A stretch of DNA of 64,000 bases from Kribbella flavida DSM 17836 (GTDB taxonomy: Bacteria; Actinomycetota; Actinomycetes; Propionibacteriales; Kribbellaceae), in assembly GCF_000024345.1 (NCBI RefSeq), contig NC_013729.1, positions 2,108,001 to 2,172,000 on the forward strand. The letters are read 5' to 3'. The translations under genes and the position numbers were made by a program. The notes under the pieces are model-generated. The model worked only from the letters and a program-made list of their open reading frames with translations. It searched no databases and was not told where the DNA came from. Position 1 is the first letter of the stretch, and the number at the start of each line of letters is the position of its first letter. Below, piece after piece: positions 43,857 through 52,823 of the stretch.

Positions 43857-44346
43857 AACGTGGAGCTGTGGAACGAGTCTGAGCAGCGGTGGTACGACGA
43901 CAAAGCACTTGGTTGTCGCCCTGGCTCGCCGGCAGCTCCTCGAATCGCAGCCGGCCGAACGCGCTCAACGCGCCGAGCACCTGCGCACGACGCTGAGGAA
44001 CGGCTTCGAGCGCGGTCTCGACTCGGACCGTTCCAGCCGTACGAGAGCTGGTACATCGGAACGAGCGAGTGGACCGGCGGAGTGCTCCACTTCCGCGAAC
44101 TGCACGACCAGCAGATGACCTCGTGGGCAGCCCAACTCGGCCGCGACTACACCCCCTTCCACCTTTCAAGGTGTAGGTCGTTCCCTACTAGGCGGCCGAC
44201 GGTTCCGGGCCACCCGCTGGTTCTCGGGCCAGTGATAACGGCAGATTGCCGTTCGGCGCCGGCCGGGCGTATGGCCGACCGATCGGGCCGGTTCGCGCTT
44301 GATCACCCGGCATCCGGCGGGCGGGTCCCGGTGATAGTGGTCGTTA
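43857..44346. other. Degenerate stretch
   Basis: About 490 bases in which protein-like pieces appear in different frames (ALARRQLLESQPAERAQRAE; SEWTGGVLHFRELHDQQMTS) without a usable start or continuous frame. It is probably decayed coding DNA. The last 30 bases begin the first copy of a 45-base repeat. Confidence 0.4.
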
Positions 44347-44361
44347 TCAACGGGACTGGCT
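44317..44361. repeat. Dispersed repeat, copy A
   Basis: It contains GTGATAGTGGTCGTTATCAA followed by CGGGACTGG. Copy B at 45484-45530 reads GTGAGAATGGTCGTTATCAA then CGGGGCTGG, with the preceding TCCCG and GCGGGC also shared. The two lie 1.17 kb apart and bracket two minus-strand membrane-protein genes. Confidence 0.6.
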
Positions 44362-44607
44362 GGGGCGGGGGTCAGGGCTGCTCCCGTCGCTTTGGGTCGC
44401 CTGACGGCGTCGGCGCCGTGTCCAAATGACGCTCGTGGCGACTAAGACACCGAACACGACGCCCCCGACGAGGCCACCCAGGATCGCGGCAGGCCACCCG
44501 TAGGAGGGTGACAGCCCACTTGTGACGGCCATGAAGATCCAGAACCAGCCGCCGGACACCAGAGCCAAAACCCACCACGGGGCCCGGTACATCAGATGGT
44601 CGCGCAT
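44347..44607 (-). CDS. Small membrane protein
   Basis: An 86-residue protein starting at an ATG (MRDHLMYRAPWW). It has two hydrophobic helices (WWVLALVSGGWFWIFMAVTS and AAILGGLVGGVVFGVLVATS) and a basic C-terminal tail (WTRRRRRQATQSDG). Its end overlaps repeat copy A. Function unknown. Confidence 0.5.
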   Translation of the reverse strand: MRDHLMYRAPWWVLALVSGGWFWIFMAVTSGLSPSYGWPAAILGGLVGGVVFGVLVATSVIWTRRRRRQATQSDGSSPDPRPSQSR

Positions 44608-44898
44608 ACGAGAGCGGTACCCCGGCAAGCTGCCAGCTGAACCGCAACCGGCCACATCCCTGTGCACTCTCCATACACTCTGGCCAGCAGACCTGCGAGA
44701 ACAGTCGTTATCACCGGGGACCGTGGGTTCAAGGTTTCCTGAAGAGCCAATGGGTTGAACCGCGGTGGTTGAGTGGTTCCGGTGGCGTGATCGAAGCGGG
44801 TTGGGGCCTCAACGAGGGGTTGTGAGGATGTGCCAGGCGGGCGGTGTAGAAACCGCGGTGAGCTCGGATCCCGGCGGCACCAGTTGATCTGGCACTGG

Positions 44899-45387
44899 TC
44901 AGGCCGATGCGACGTCAGCCGCTTGCCGGGATGTCCGCCGTGCGGCGAGCCCGAGCACGATGGCGCCTGCACCGGAAACCAACACCACCGGGCCGAGACC
45001 AGCTGGAACGACGCGGCCGGAGTACTTCGTGCCATCGTCCATAACGCAGTCGAAGCGGGGTGGTAGGTAGCCCGCCTCGTGCCGGGTGATCCGACGGATA
45101 CTGCCGGGATCCGGTGCGGCGTTGCGGCACGCGTGAGAAGGCGACGAATCCGCGCCGTGTGTCGACTGAGAAACCTCGAGCATCACGAGCGCCACACCGA
45201 GGGCATGACTGCCCACAGCGAAGGCAGCGCTGAGGGTGGCCAGTCTGCGCAGGGCCACGATTCGCCAGGCCCGGCGACGCCGGACGAGCGCGAACACGGT
45301 TCCGACGAACGTCCACACGATCACAACGGGGCTGAGGAGAACCACCGCGACAGTCACGAGGAAGACCAGCACCATCGGCCGAGCCAA
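44899..45387 (-). CDS. Three-helix membrane protein
   Basis: A 162-residue protein with hydrophobic segments at about residues 3-28, 46-70 and 131-149, and an outer-facing loop between the second and third holding a Cys pair (SHACRNAAPD, RFDCVMDDGTKYSG). The topology suggests a disulphide-stabilised external loop. Family not recognised. It lies between the two dispersed repeats. Confidence 0.55.
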   Translation of the reverse strand: MARPMVLVFLVTVAVVLLSPVVIVWTFVGTVFALVRRRRAWRIVALRRLATLSAAFAVGSHALGVALVMLEVSQSTHGADSSPSHACRNAAPDPGSIRRITRHEAGYLPPRFDCVMDDGTKYSGRVVPAGLGPVVLVSGAGAIVLGLAARRTSRQAADVASA

Positions 45388-45483
45388 TCATGCCGCCGGT
45401 TCACCGCACACCCGGTCCGCCTGTGCCGGCTGACTGTCGACGCCGGATACGGCCGGTGCACGCCTGGATCCGGGCCGTCGTAC

Positions 45484-45530
45484 GGCGGGCGCATCCCGGT
45501 GAGAATGGTCGTTATCAACGGGGCTGGGTC
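45484..45530. repeat. Dispersed repeat, copy B
   Basis: Near-copy of the sequence at 44317-44361, in the same orientation. It immediately precedes the SRAP pseudogene. Confidence 0.6.
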
Positions 45531-45549
45531 AGTCCGCCCGGCGCAGAGT

Positions 45550-46132
45550 TGAGGGAGCTACGCAGTTTCCGGTGGGGACTGGCTCCGTTCTGGGCTCCCG
45601 GTCTGAAGATCGGGTCGAAGATGGTGAATGCTCGGGCCGAGACGGTGCACGAGAAGCGGTCGTTCCCTACGCCGTTCAAGTCCCGCCGCGCGCTGATCCC
45701 GGTCGACGCGTTCTACGAGTGGATGGAAACCGAGCAGCTCGACTAGAACAACAAGCCGCTGAAGCAGCCGTTCGCACTCCGGCCCGCCGACGGGTCCACC
45801 CTCGCGCTGGCCGGCCTGTGGCAGACCTGGACCGACAAGTCGAAGCCCGAAGACGACCCCGAGCGCCTGGTGCACACCTACACGATCATCACCGCGACCG
45901 CGACCGCGACCGCGACCGACGGCGTCGGCCGGATCCACGACCGGATGCCGAGGGCGATCGCCCCGGCCCACTGGGAGGCGTGGCTCGATCCACGTAACCA
46001 CGACGTCGACGAGGTGCGGTCGTTGATGCGCCTCCGCTGGACAGCGGGCTGGAGATCTACGCGGTGTCCACCGCGGTGAACTCGGTCCGCAACAACGGGC
46101 CCGAGCTGCTGGAACCGCTCGCTGTCAGCTGA
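45550..46132 (+). pseudogene. SRAP/YedK (HMCES-like) remnant
   Basis: The frame encodes FRWGLAPFWAPGLKIGSKMV, NARAETVHEKRSFPTPFKSR and RALIPVDAFYEWMET, the core of SOS-response-associated peptidase/abasic-site shield proteins. It then meets an in-frame TAG at 45744. Sequence continues with KQPFALRPADGSTLALAGLW and IHDRMPRAIAPAHWEAWLD, shifts frame near 46030, and ends SGLEIYAVSTAVNSVRNNGP. The N-terminal Met-Cys catalytic start is missing. It is clearly inactive. Confidence 0.88.
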
Positions 46133-46308
46133 GGCGCGGGGGCGACTACTTGGTCAAGGGCGGTGGACGGCATGGCGGGGGAGCGGATCCCGAACCAGGC
46201 GTCGAGCACGGCGTCATAGCTGAGCTGGTCGGCGTAGTGCGGTGCCGGATCCCGCTCGACGATCCGCAGCAGCGCGACCAGCCGCAGCGCAACCTCACAC
46301 GTACCCAT
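46057..46308 (-). CDS. Hypothetical 83-residue protein
   Basis: A frame starting at an ATG with a strong GGGGAGG site four to five bases upstream. It reads GTCEVALRLVALLRIVERDP, HYADQLSYDAVLDAWFGIRS, then a less structured tail that overlaps the end of the SRAP remnant on the other strand. A partial copy of its ribosome site and first codons recurs near 48167. Family not recognised. Confidence 0.5.
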   Translation of the reverse strand: MGTCEVALRLVALLRIVERDPAPHYADQLSYDAVLDAWFGIRSPAMPSTALDQVVAPAPQLTASGSSSSGPLLRTEFTAVDTA

Positions 46309-46748
46309 CGTTGCCTCCCCACCGGGGGGTATCGGGCAACTGGTCGCCGGCGTTTCTCTGAACGCGGCAGCAGCCTGCCCGTGACCGGCCACGGCCGGGA
46401 CTCTCGCGCAGTCCCCACCGCCCGGAACCGGTCACAACGTGACCAGGGCTCCGCCCCCGGACCCCCGGCCCGCTCTCGGAGAGGTGGTCAGTGGGTGGTC
46501 TCTCGTCGATCAGGTGGGCGAGCCTCCACACACCATCAGGTCCTTGTCCAGACCCGCTTCGCTCGACCGGCGGCAACTGGACAAGGACCTGCTGGCGCGC
46601 GCACTCGGAGGGCGCCTGACCGACAAGAGACCACAGCAGGGACCACGCGGTATGCCGCGCCGGCGTCGCTGGCATGGCCACAATGGCGGAGCCAAGCGGT
46701 CAACCCGCTGGGGGATGGGAGATGCCGGTGCCGGATCCAGCTGGAGTC
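46309..46748. other. No gene recognised
   Basis: About 440 bases with overlapping open frames on both strands but no convincing codon pattern. The last part holds the promoter region and a GGAG site for the broken gene that follows. Confidence 0.4.
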
Positions 46749-47379
46749 ATGTCGTGGTCGACGGTGGTCTCGATCGCCTTCGGGTCGTCCGTGCTCGGCA
46801 CCTTGGCCGGCGAACTGTTCGATCGCGGCGGCGCACGCGCTGAGATCATCCGCGAGGGATACGCCGATGCGGTCAAGGCGCTGAACGCGGGGGGCAGTTC
46901 CCTTTGCGGATCCACCGTCGCGTCGACGACTCGGCTGACACGCTGGTGCGGCTTGAAGCGCTCGGGGCACAGACCAAGGAATCGCTGGCCTACTCGACGG
47001 GCTGGGTGAGTTCGGAGAGCGCCGAGCTCGGCCGCATCTACAACGCCTTGGTGGAGCTCCTCCGCGCTGAGGTCACCATCAGCGCAGGTGAGGCATGGGC
47101 CCGGTCCCCGGTCCGGACCGGCGCCGAGATGAACATCGGTGGCCCTCATCGCCCTGCCGAGGCGTCCGAGCCGGCTGACGGTCGGATGCCGGCCGAGTGG
47201 ATGATCGTGCAGGAGTTCTCCGGGCTCATCCAGCACCGGATCGGTTGGCGGCGGTACGTGTGGATCCGGCCGTTGCTGCGGCGGCGGCTCGCCCGCCGGA
47301 GGTTGTCGAGCTGGCGGCTCAGGAGTTCACCGTCGCCGCGGCAAGGCTGCTCAACCAGCGACGAGAGGCCTCTGGCTAG
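46749..47379 (+). pseudogene. Membrane-anchored hypothetical protein with two frameshifts
   Basis: It starts MSWSTVVSIAFGSSVLGTLA, GELFDRGGARAEIIREGYAD, then loses one base near 46892 and continues QFPLRIHRRVDDSADTLVRL and GWVSSESAELGRIYNALVEL in another frame. After RRYVWIRPLLRRR a second shift near 47285 leads to PPEVVELAAQEFTVAAARLL and the stop. Restored, it would be about 210 residues with one N-terminal helix. Family unknown. Confidence 0.65.
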
Positions 47380-47460
47380 GCAGCTCAGCAATCAGGTGAT
47401 GATCGTCTTGGACCGCTCGGCGGCGCGAGCTCGTGCGTAGGTGTCGACGTCGTCGGGACG

Positions 47461-47940
47461 TTACTGGACTTGGAGCGTGGGACTGCGCAAGGTGGCGCTG
47501 TCGTAGCCCAGCGGGTTGCCCTCGACATACGCATTCGATGCGTATGCGCCGGGCCTTCTTGTGATGACACAAGACAGTCGAGGAGTGCTCCGCGTGGCGT
47601 TCCGGCCGATGACAAATTCGGGGGTCTCCCAGTAGCCGGCAGGGCAGGACTTGAAGGAGCCGCTGCTGATGTAGTCGATGGCGATGACTTCGGGGTACCA
47701 GGCTTCGTCGCCGCTGTTGCCGAAGTTGACCGTGAACCAGACGTACTGATGGTCCGCCCACGCGCAGGTCTGCCAATAGCTGTAGGGAGTCGAGTAGTGA
47801 TAACCGCTGCACGTGTGTCCTGCCCCACCGGGCGGCACCACGACCGCAGCCGCCGCCACACCAGGTACTCCAACCCAGCCGGCGATCACCAACGGCAGGG
47901 CTAAGAGCATCGACCCGATTCTGCGCAGGCTTGTTCTCAC
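47461..47940 (-). CDS. Secreted hypothetical protein
   Basis: A 159-residue exported protein. GAGGAG lies five bases before the GTG at 47940, giving a signal peptide (RRIGSMLLALPLVIAGWVGV, cleavage likely after VAAAA). The mature part is rich in Tyr, Trp, Ser and Gly with four Cys (HTCSGYHYSTPYSYWQTC, KSCPAGYWETPEFVIG, LSCVITRRPG), so two disulphides are likely. Family not recognised. Confidence 0.65.
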   Translation of the reverse strand: MRTSLRRIGSMLLALPLVIAGWVGVPGVAAAAVVVPPGGAGHTCSGYHYSTPYSYWQTCAWADHQYVWFTVNFGNSGDEAWYPEVIAIDYISSGSFKSCPAGYWETPEFVIGRNATRSTPRLSCVITRRPGAYASNAYVEGNPLGYDSATLRSPTLQVQ

Positions 47941-48109
47941 ATCGACTCCTCGGCCTCGGCATCCAGACAGCTCGCAACGTACAGGGCTAGCGTCATCGGC
48001 CATAGAGGGAGCAGATTGCACGTTGCTGCAACTTCAGCTGCGCGCGACGCTCGGCCCACCTGACCGTCCTGGCCTGATGGTCGGCCGTGCTGCTGTACGT
48101 CGGCCTGCT

Positions 48110-48195
48110 GTAGGTGGCAAAAGGTCGGTGTTCCCGACAACGCTGCGCGACCTGGCACGTTGCCATCAGCGCCTCCCCACCTGCTGTATCGGTCC
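48110..48195 (-). pseudogene. Partial copy of the 46.3-kb gene start
   Basis: From right to left this reads CGATAC, GGTGGGGAGGC, an ATG at 48167, then GGCAACGTGCCAGGTCGC. The ATG gene at 46308 has CGATAC, GGTGGGGAGGC, ATG and GGTACGTGTGAGGTTGCG in the same order and spacing class. After about ten codons the frame loses protein character, so this is a dead duplicate of a 5' end. Confidence 0.4.
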
Positions 48196-48250
48196 GGCCT
48201 GTCGGACCGAGCGCGACCGGGCAGCGACGGCGACCGCCCGGCTTGAGGCG

Positions 48251-48544
48251 ATGGGGGAGACTCGCCCGCCTGGAGCCAGCACCGTGGGCCCGTATGTCGC
48301 GGCCGGCGAGGGCGAGCCGGCGGCTGAGCGGGCGGCGCGGCTGCGCGCGGAGGCGCCGGTGCCGTACGCGGAGCTGCACACGCACTCGACGTTCTCGTTC
48401 CTCGACGGCGCCTCCCAGCCCGAGGCGCTGGTGGAGACCGCGGCCGACCTGGGGCTGCACGGCCTGGCGCTCACCGACCATGACGGGTTCTACGGCGCCG
48501 GCCGTCGCGACTGGAGCGCCTTCCTAGCGGCCGCGAATCACTGA
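48251..48544 (+). pseudogene. DnaE2 (error-prone polymerase) N-terminal remnant
   Basis: VPYAELHTHSTFSFLDGASQ then PEALVETAADLGLHGLALTD and HDGFYGA is the start of the PHP domain of actinobacterial DnaE2, which replaces DnaE1 in mutagenic SOS repair with ImuA'/ImuB. After FYGA the sequence leaves the family and stops within 15 codons; more than 1,000 residues are missing. Confidence 0.85.
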
Positions 48545-48592
48545 ATGCCGAACTCGCAGCCGCAGAAGCTTCCGGGGAGCAGATCCCAGGCT

Positions 48593-49531
48593 TCAGTCGA
48601 TGACGCGTGCGCGGTCAGGCCGTTCCAACTCCGCGAGGAGGTCGTCGAAGGCGGCCCTGTCGCTGTCGGTTCCGGTGTGCGGTTGGGTGAACCAGAGCGC
48701 GTACTGCGCGAGCTCGTCCAGCCGCCATTCCAAGTCGAACAGGTTGATCATGTCCCAGTTCGGCGCGGCCAGCTCGGCGTAGCCGGAGCCGACCAGCGTG
48801 CCGAGGTCGCGCTCGCGTGGTGCTAGGGCAAGCGACTCCCAGTCGACGAAAACAATTCCCCGGTCGGTAAGAAGCTGGTTGGCAGTGTGGGTCTCACCGT
48901 GCGTCGGCACCCACGGATGTTCGACAGCGCGGCGGCACAGCGCGTGATAGGCGTCCGTCCAACGCCGGATCGAGTCGATCTGCTGAGCCAAAGCTGTCCG
49001 AGCACGTTCGCCGTACGGGCCGGTCCGCCATGGATCCCGCAGTAGATCGGCCAAGGCGTCGCCGAAGTCCTCTTCGACCCGCGGTCGCCAGGTCGGCATG
49101 CCCGCCGGAGGGGACGAAGCGTGCAACCGGGTGAGCATCTCGGTGTTCTGCACAGCCAGGCGTTCGGTGTTGATCGGGCCCGAGCCAACGGGCTTCCCCT
49201 CCATCCATGGCACGCAGCTGACGCTGCCTCCGGCCAACGGCACCGTACGCCGGCCTCGGCGATCGGGCAGGCATGCCGCGACGAACTCAAGCCCGGCTGA
49301 GGCCAGCTCACCCGCCGCGGTGTAGGCAGCCTCGAGCGACTCCGCCGAATGAGCTCGGCCGAGGCTGTCGAGTGTCACGAAGAGTCGCGGCTGCCCGGCG
49401 CACAAAACTCGCCAGTGGTGCGCGCCGAAACCGACCGGTAGATACTCGATCGCGTCGACGTCGAGCGTCCAGTGCTCTTGGACGGCAGCGAGGACAGTGG
49501 CGGCTGAGACGAAATCCGGTGGTTCACGCAT
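48593..49531 (-). CDS. APH-type phosphotransferase
   Basis: A 312-residue aminoglycoside-phosphotransferase/choline-kinase-like protein. The catalytic loop is WVPTHGETHTANQLLTDRG (HGExHxxN) and the metal site VFVDWESLALAPRERDLGTL (DWE in place of DFE). An N-terminal lobe precedes them (VDAIEYLPVGFGAHHWRV). Family members phosphorylate antibiotics, sugars or other small molecules; the target is not evident, so resistance should not be assumed. The ATG at 49531 has a weak ribosome site. Confidence 0.85.
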   Translation of the reverse strand: MREPPDFVSAATVLAAVQEHWTLDVDAIEYLPVGFGAHHWRVLCAGQPRLFVTLDSLGRAHSAESLEAAYTAAGELASAGLEFVAACLPDRRGRRTVPLAGGSVSCVPWMEGKPVGSGPINTERLAVQNTEMLTRLHASSPPAGMPTWRPRVEEDFGDALADLLRDPWRTGPYGERARTALAQQIDSIRRWTDAYHALCRRAVEHPWVPTHGETHTANQLLTDRGIVFVDWESLALAPRERDLGTLVGSGYAELAAPNWDMINLFDLEWRLDELAQYALWFTQPHTGTDSDRAAFDDLLAELERPDRARVID

Positions 49532-49784
49532 GAGTGCAGTCAAGCAAATCCGCACAGGCGCCGCACCCGAATACTGCACGGTTCACATTCCGTCCGTTGC
49601 CGATGCCCCGCGCAGATCTGCGACCAGACGACGTTCCGACACTCCTGGTACCGGACCCGCTGGGTGAAGAGATGACTATGCCCGCGACCCGCAGAAGCTG
49701 ACCTACCGCGGAAGGGCGACCCCGCTCGCCCTGCGATGACGGGTCGGACGTCACGTTTCCGCGGTGGGCGGTGTCTTGAGAGGC

Positions 49785-50747
49785 ATGCCTGAGCACAGCG
49801 CACCCCCCCACCCAGCAGTTGGCCGGCGTCGTACGGGACCTCGCGTTCCGGCGACCGCCGACGAACATGCCGAACGGTTCACCCTGTTACGGCCGCTGCT
49901 GTTCACGATCGTCTACGAGGTCCTCGGCTCGGCGACTGAAGCCGACGACGTGCTGCAGGACAGCTATCTGCGGTGGGCCGAGGTGGACCTGACGACTGTG
50001 CGGGACACCAAGTCGTACTTGGCGCGGCTGGTGACCCGGCAGGCGCTCAACGCGGTGCGGGCCGGCGCTCGCCGTCGCGAGGACTACGTCGGCCCGTGGC
50101 TGCCCGAGCCGCTGTTGGTCGACGAGAGCGACCTGTCGAACGACGTGGTGCTCGCCGAGTCGGTGTCGATGGCGATGCTCGTCGTACTCGAAACTCTCAG
50201 TCCCAGCGAACGTGCGGTGTTCGTACTGCGTGAGGTGTTCGGCTTCAGCCACCACGACGTTGCCGAGGCGGTGGGAAAGTCCGTGGCGACCGTGCGCCAG
50301 GTGGCACACCGTGCCCGCGAGCACGTGCAGGCGCGACGCAAGCGCTTCGAGCCCGCCGACGCTGCGACGACCGCGCAGGTCACGAAGCAGTTCCTGACCG
50401 CGGCCGGTACCGGTGATCTGGAGGGGCTGCTCTCGCTGCTCGCGCCGGACGCCACCTGGACCGCCGACGGTGGCGGCAAGACCACCGCGACCCGTCGGCC
50501 GGTGGTGGGGGCGGAGAAGGTTGCCGCCTGCATCGTGAGCCTCTTCCGCAAGGGCCAAGGCTTGCCGGACCTGCGGATCGCGATGGTCACCTGCAACAGC
50601 AGTCCCGCGCTGGTCGCCTCCCGCGGGGACCGGATGGAGGGCGTTTTTCTGATGGAGATCGTCGATCGGAAGATCACCCACTTCTACGCCATTCGTAACC
50701 CCGACAAACTCCAGGCGGTCACCGTGCCGCGTTCGATCAGCCGTTAG
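49785..50747 (+). CDS. ECF41-group sigma factor with SnoaL-like C-terminus
   Basis: A 320-residue extracytoplasmic-function sigma factor. Region 2 is ATEADDVLQDSYLRWAEVDL; the linker carries the ECF41 signature WLPEP; region 4 is TLSPSERAVFVLREVFGFSH. The C-terminal NTF2-like extension has the two further ECF41 motifs DGGGK and NPDKL. In this group the extension controls activity in place of a classical anti-sigma factor. GTCAC and GTGTC elements 15-20 bases apart just upstream could be its own promoter. The DoxX-like gene 45 bases downstream is the likely partner. Confidence 0.9.
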   Translation: MPEHSAPPHPAVGRRRTGPRVPATADEHAERFTLLRPLLFTIVYEVLGSATEADDVLQDSYLRWAEVDLTTVRDTKSYLARLVTRQALNAVRAGARRREDYVGPWLPEPLLVDESDLSNDVVLAESVSMAMLVVLETLSPSERAVFVLREVFGFSHHDVAEAVGKSVATVRQVAHRAREHVQARRKRFEPADAATTAQVTKQFLTAAGTGDLEGLLSLLAPDATWTADGGGKTTATRRPVVGAEKVAACIVSLFRKGQGLPDLRIAMVTCNSSPALVASRGDRMEGVFLMEIVDRKITHFYAIRNPDKLQAVTVPRSISR

Positions 50748-50792
50748 TCGCGGCACTCCCCGTGAGCAGGTCTATTCGACGACGAGGTGGAC

Positions 50793-51410
50793 ATGCAGAA
50801 CCGAACGACAAAGACGTTGGACCCTGCGACCGGCGGTCATCCGGTCACCGTTGCTCGCAGCAACTGGGTCCGAATTCGCCCGATCGCCTTCTGGGCCAGC
50901 ACGGTTGTTGTGGTCTTCGAGCTGATCGCCGGATCGGTGTGGAATCTCGCGGCGATCGAATGGGTGCAGGTCCAGACGAGCCATCTGGGCTACCCGGACT
51001 ACTTCATCTACATCCTCGGGGTCTGCCACGTCGCGGCCGCCGCCGCGATCATCGTGCCCGGCTTCAAGCTGCTCAAGGAATGGGCGTACGCCGGCACGGT
51101 GTTCATGTGGTCGGGCGCCGTGGCATCGCATCTCGTCAACGGGGACGGTCCCGAGTCCTGGGCACCACCCCTGATGTTCGCGGCCTTCGCCGCCGCATCC
51201 TGGTCCTTGAGACCAAGCGACCGCCACCTCCCGGCGAGCTGGCTCAGCCGGACCACCGACGCCGGCCGCCCCAGCTCCGACCGCCCGCACGCCTGGGCGC
51301 TCGCCATCGGCCTCGTCACCGTCCTGTACGCCGTATCCATCCTGACCCTCCCCGCCGCCGAAGACATCACCCGCGAGTGGGCAGTCCAACGCGGCTGGAC
51401 CACTGAGTAG
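50793..51410 (+). CDS. DoxX-like membrane protein
   Basis: A 205-residue membrane protein with four to five hydrophobic helices. It shows the DoxX_2 pattern (WASTVVVVFELIAGSVWNLA, HLGYPDYFIYILGVCHVAAA, GFKLLKEWAYAGTVFMWSGA). The ATG at 50793 is preceded two codons earlier by an in-frame GTG. ECF41 sigma factors are often linked to DoxX-like, carboxymuconolactone-decarboxylase-like or oxidoreductase genes, and this pair fits that pattern. A hairpin terminator follows. Confidence 0.82.
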   Translation: MQNRTTKTLDPATGGHPVTVARSNWVRIRPIAFWASTVVVVFELIAGSVWNLAAIEWVQVQTSHLGYPDYFIYILGVCHVAAAAAIIVPGFKLLKEWAYAGTVFMWSGAVASHLVNGDGPESWAPPLMFAAFAAASWSLRPSDRHLPASWLSRTTDAGRPSSDRPHAWALAIGLVTVLYAVSILTLPAAEDITREWAVQRGWTTE

Positions 51411-51431
51411 CTGAACAACGAACGACCGTCG

Positions 51432-51459
51432 GGCAGGCGCCTCTTCATCGGCGTCTGCC
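51432..51459. terminator. Hairpin after DoxX-like gene
   Basis: GGCAGGCGCC and GGCGTCTGCC pair at 9 of 10 positions (one G-T) around an 8-base loop. It starts 21 bases after the stop codon. Confidence 0.65.
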
Positions 51460-51613
51460 TCGCCTTGGCGACCAGGCACTACCAGCGCGCCACGCGGCAA
51501 CTGCCGCGCCCAGTTGAGCGACTACTTGCGGAGAACTCGCAGCCGTTCTCCGAACCGCCCGGCCTAACCAGAAGCTCAGGAAAGCTGAACCCCAGTCCTT
51601 CTACAGTCACAAG

Positions 51614-52033
51614 ATGGCGAATCACTTCAATCCACCAGGGATGTGGGCCCCGAACGGCCGCGCCTTCAACCAGGGTGTCGTGCAACCAGAAGGAAGAGTC
51701 ATCCATGTCACCGGCCAGGTGGCCTGGGACGAGAACAGCAACGTCGTCGGGCCGGGAGACGCCGGCGCGCAACTGGAGAAGAGTCTGGACAACGTCCGGG
51801 GCATCCTCGGCCAGGTAGGTGGAACGCTCGCCGACATCGTCAGCATGACCGTCTACTTCTTGAACCGCGAAGACCTTCCGGCGATCCAGCAGGCACGTTC
51901 GCGCGCCTTGCCGGCCGCCACGGCCCCAGCAAGCATCCTGATTCAGGTCGCCGGACTGGTGACCCCGGACCTGCTCGTAGAAGTCGTCCCGATCGCCGTG
52001 GTCCCACTGGACAGGTTCCGCGACCCGGTATGA
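51614..52033 (+). CDS. RidA/YjgF-family protein
   Basis: A 139-residue RidA-family protein, enzymes that hydrolyse reactive enamine/imine intermediates. It has the family core (VIHVTGQVAWDENSNVVGPG, LEKSLDNVRGILGQVGGTLA, DIVSMTVYFLNREDLPAIQQ) and the C-terminal LVEVVPIAVVP, where the Glu follows the usual EI(E/D) site. The substrate Arg of true RidA (around LVRKEM) appears replaced. TACAGT lies 7 bases before the ATG, so the mRNA may be leaderless. Confidence 0.88.
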   Translation: MANHFNPPGMWAPNGRAFNQGVVQPEGRVIHVTGQVAWDENSNVVGPGDAGAQLEKSLDNVRGILGQVGGTLADIVSMTVYFLNREDLPAIQQARSRALPAATAPASILIQVAGLVTPDLLVEVVPIAVVPLDRFRDPV

Positions 52034-52058
52034 CGAGGTACCGCTCATCTCTTGGCCA

Positions 52059-52823
52059 GTGGCGCTCACGCGTGGGGGATCACAGCGGGGTCGAGTTTCG
52101 GGCACACGCGGTGGTGTTCTGGGGGTCGTCCCGGCCGTCGCACTCGCGCACCGCCACGCGGCAACTCAGGCGCTGAAGCCATTTGCTCCTAGGCAGGCGG
52201 GCCGCTGTTACGACCCTCGGCTCGTCAAAGCCGCCGAGGACTACGCCACCACCTGCCCCGGCGGCCGGCTCCCCGTGCCGATGATCGGCGTCCTGGACGA
52301 GGCGGCGAACGTCTGCCGCTGGAAGGACCTGCCCGACCTCTACAGCCACTACGGCTCCCGCGGGATCGTGCTGCTGACGATCCTGCAGTCCTGGGCCCAG
52401 GGCGTGGACTCCTGGGGTAAACGCGGCATGGAGAAACTCTGGTCAGCCTCGAACCGGCGCATCTACGGCGGCGGTGTGTCCGACGCGGCATTCCTCGACC
52501 GGCTGTCCAAACTGATCGGCGACCACGAACGGCTCCGGTCGTCGACGTCGACCAGCAAACAGGGCACCTCGGTCAGCCGTCAGCTGCAGCATGAGCAGAT
52601 CCTCGACGTCGCCGAGCTCGCCACGCTGCCGGCCGGGCGGGCGATCGTGTTTTCGTCGGGGGCGCGTGCGACCCTGATCCGGTCCGTGCCCTGGATGGCC
52701 GGCCCGTACGCCGACCGGATCCGGGCCTCGCTGGCGAGGTTCGATCCCGGCGCACAGACCAGCACCAGCGTCGTCGACCGCCCATCGCCAGCAGCAGCGC
52801 CGCTTCGCCGGGAGGAATCGTGA
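52059..52823 (+). pseudogene. TraM/TraG-type conjugation ATPase, C-terminal remnant
   Basis: From about 52,190 the frame encodes PVPMIGVLDEAANVCRWKDL (Walker B), YGSRGIVLLTILQSWAQGVD, SASNRRIYGGGVSDAAFLDR and LQHEQILDVAELATLPAGRA, the end of a type IV coupling-protein-like ATPase from actinomycete integrative elements. Walker A and the membrane part are missing. Its stop overlaps the start of a DUF4913 gene, the arrangement typical of intact elements. Confidence 0.82.

Noticed and set aside
48593..49531. Antibiotic-resistance phosphotransferase
   Set aside because: Only the general APH fold is visible; no specific resistance subfamily can be named, so I kept a neutral call.
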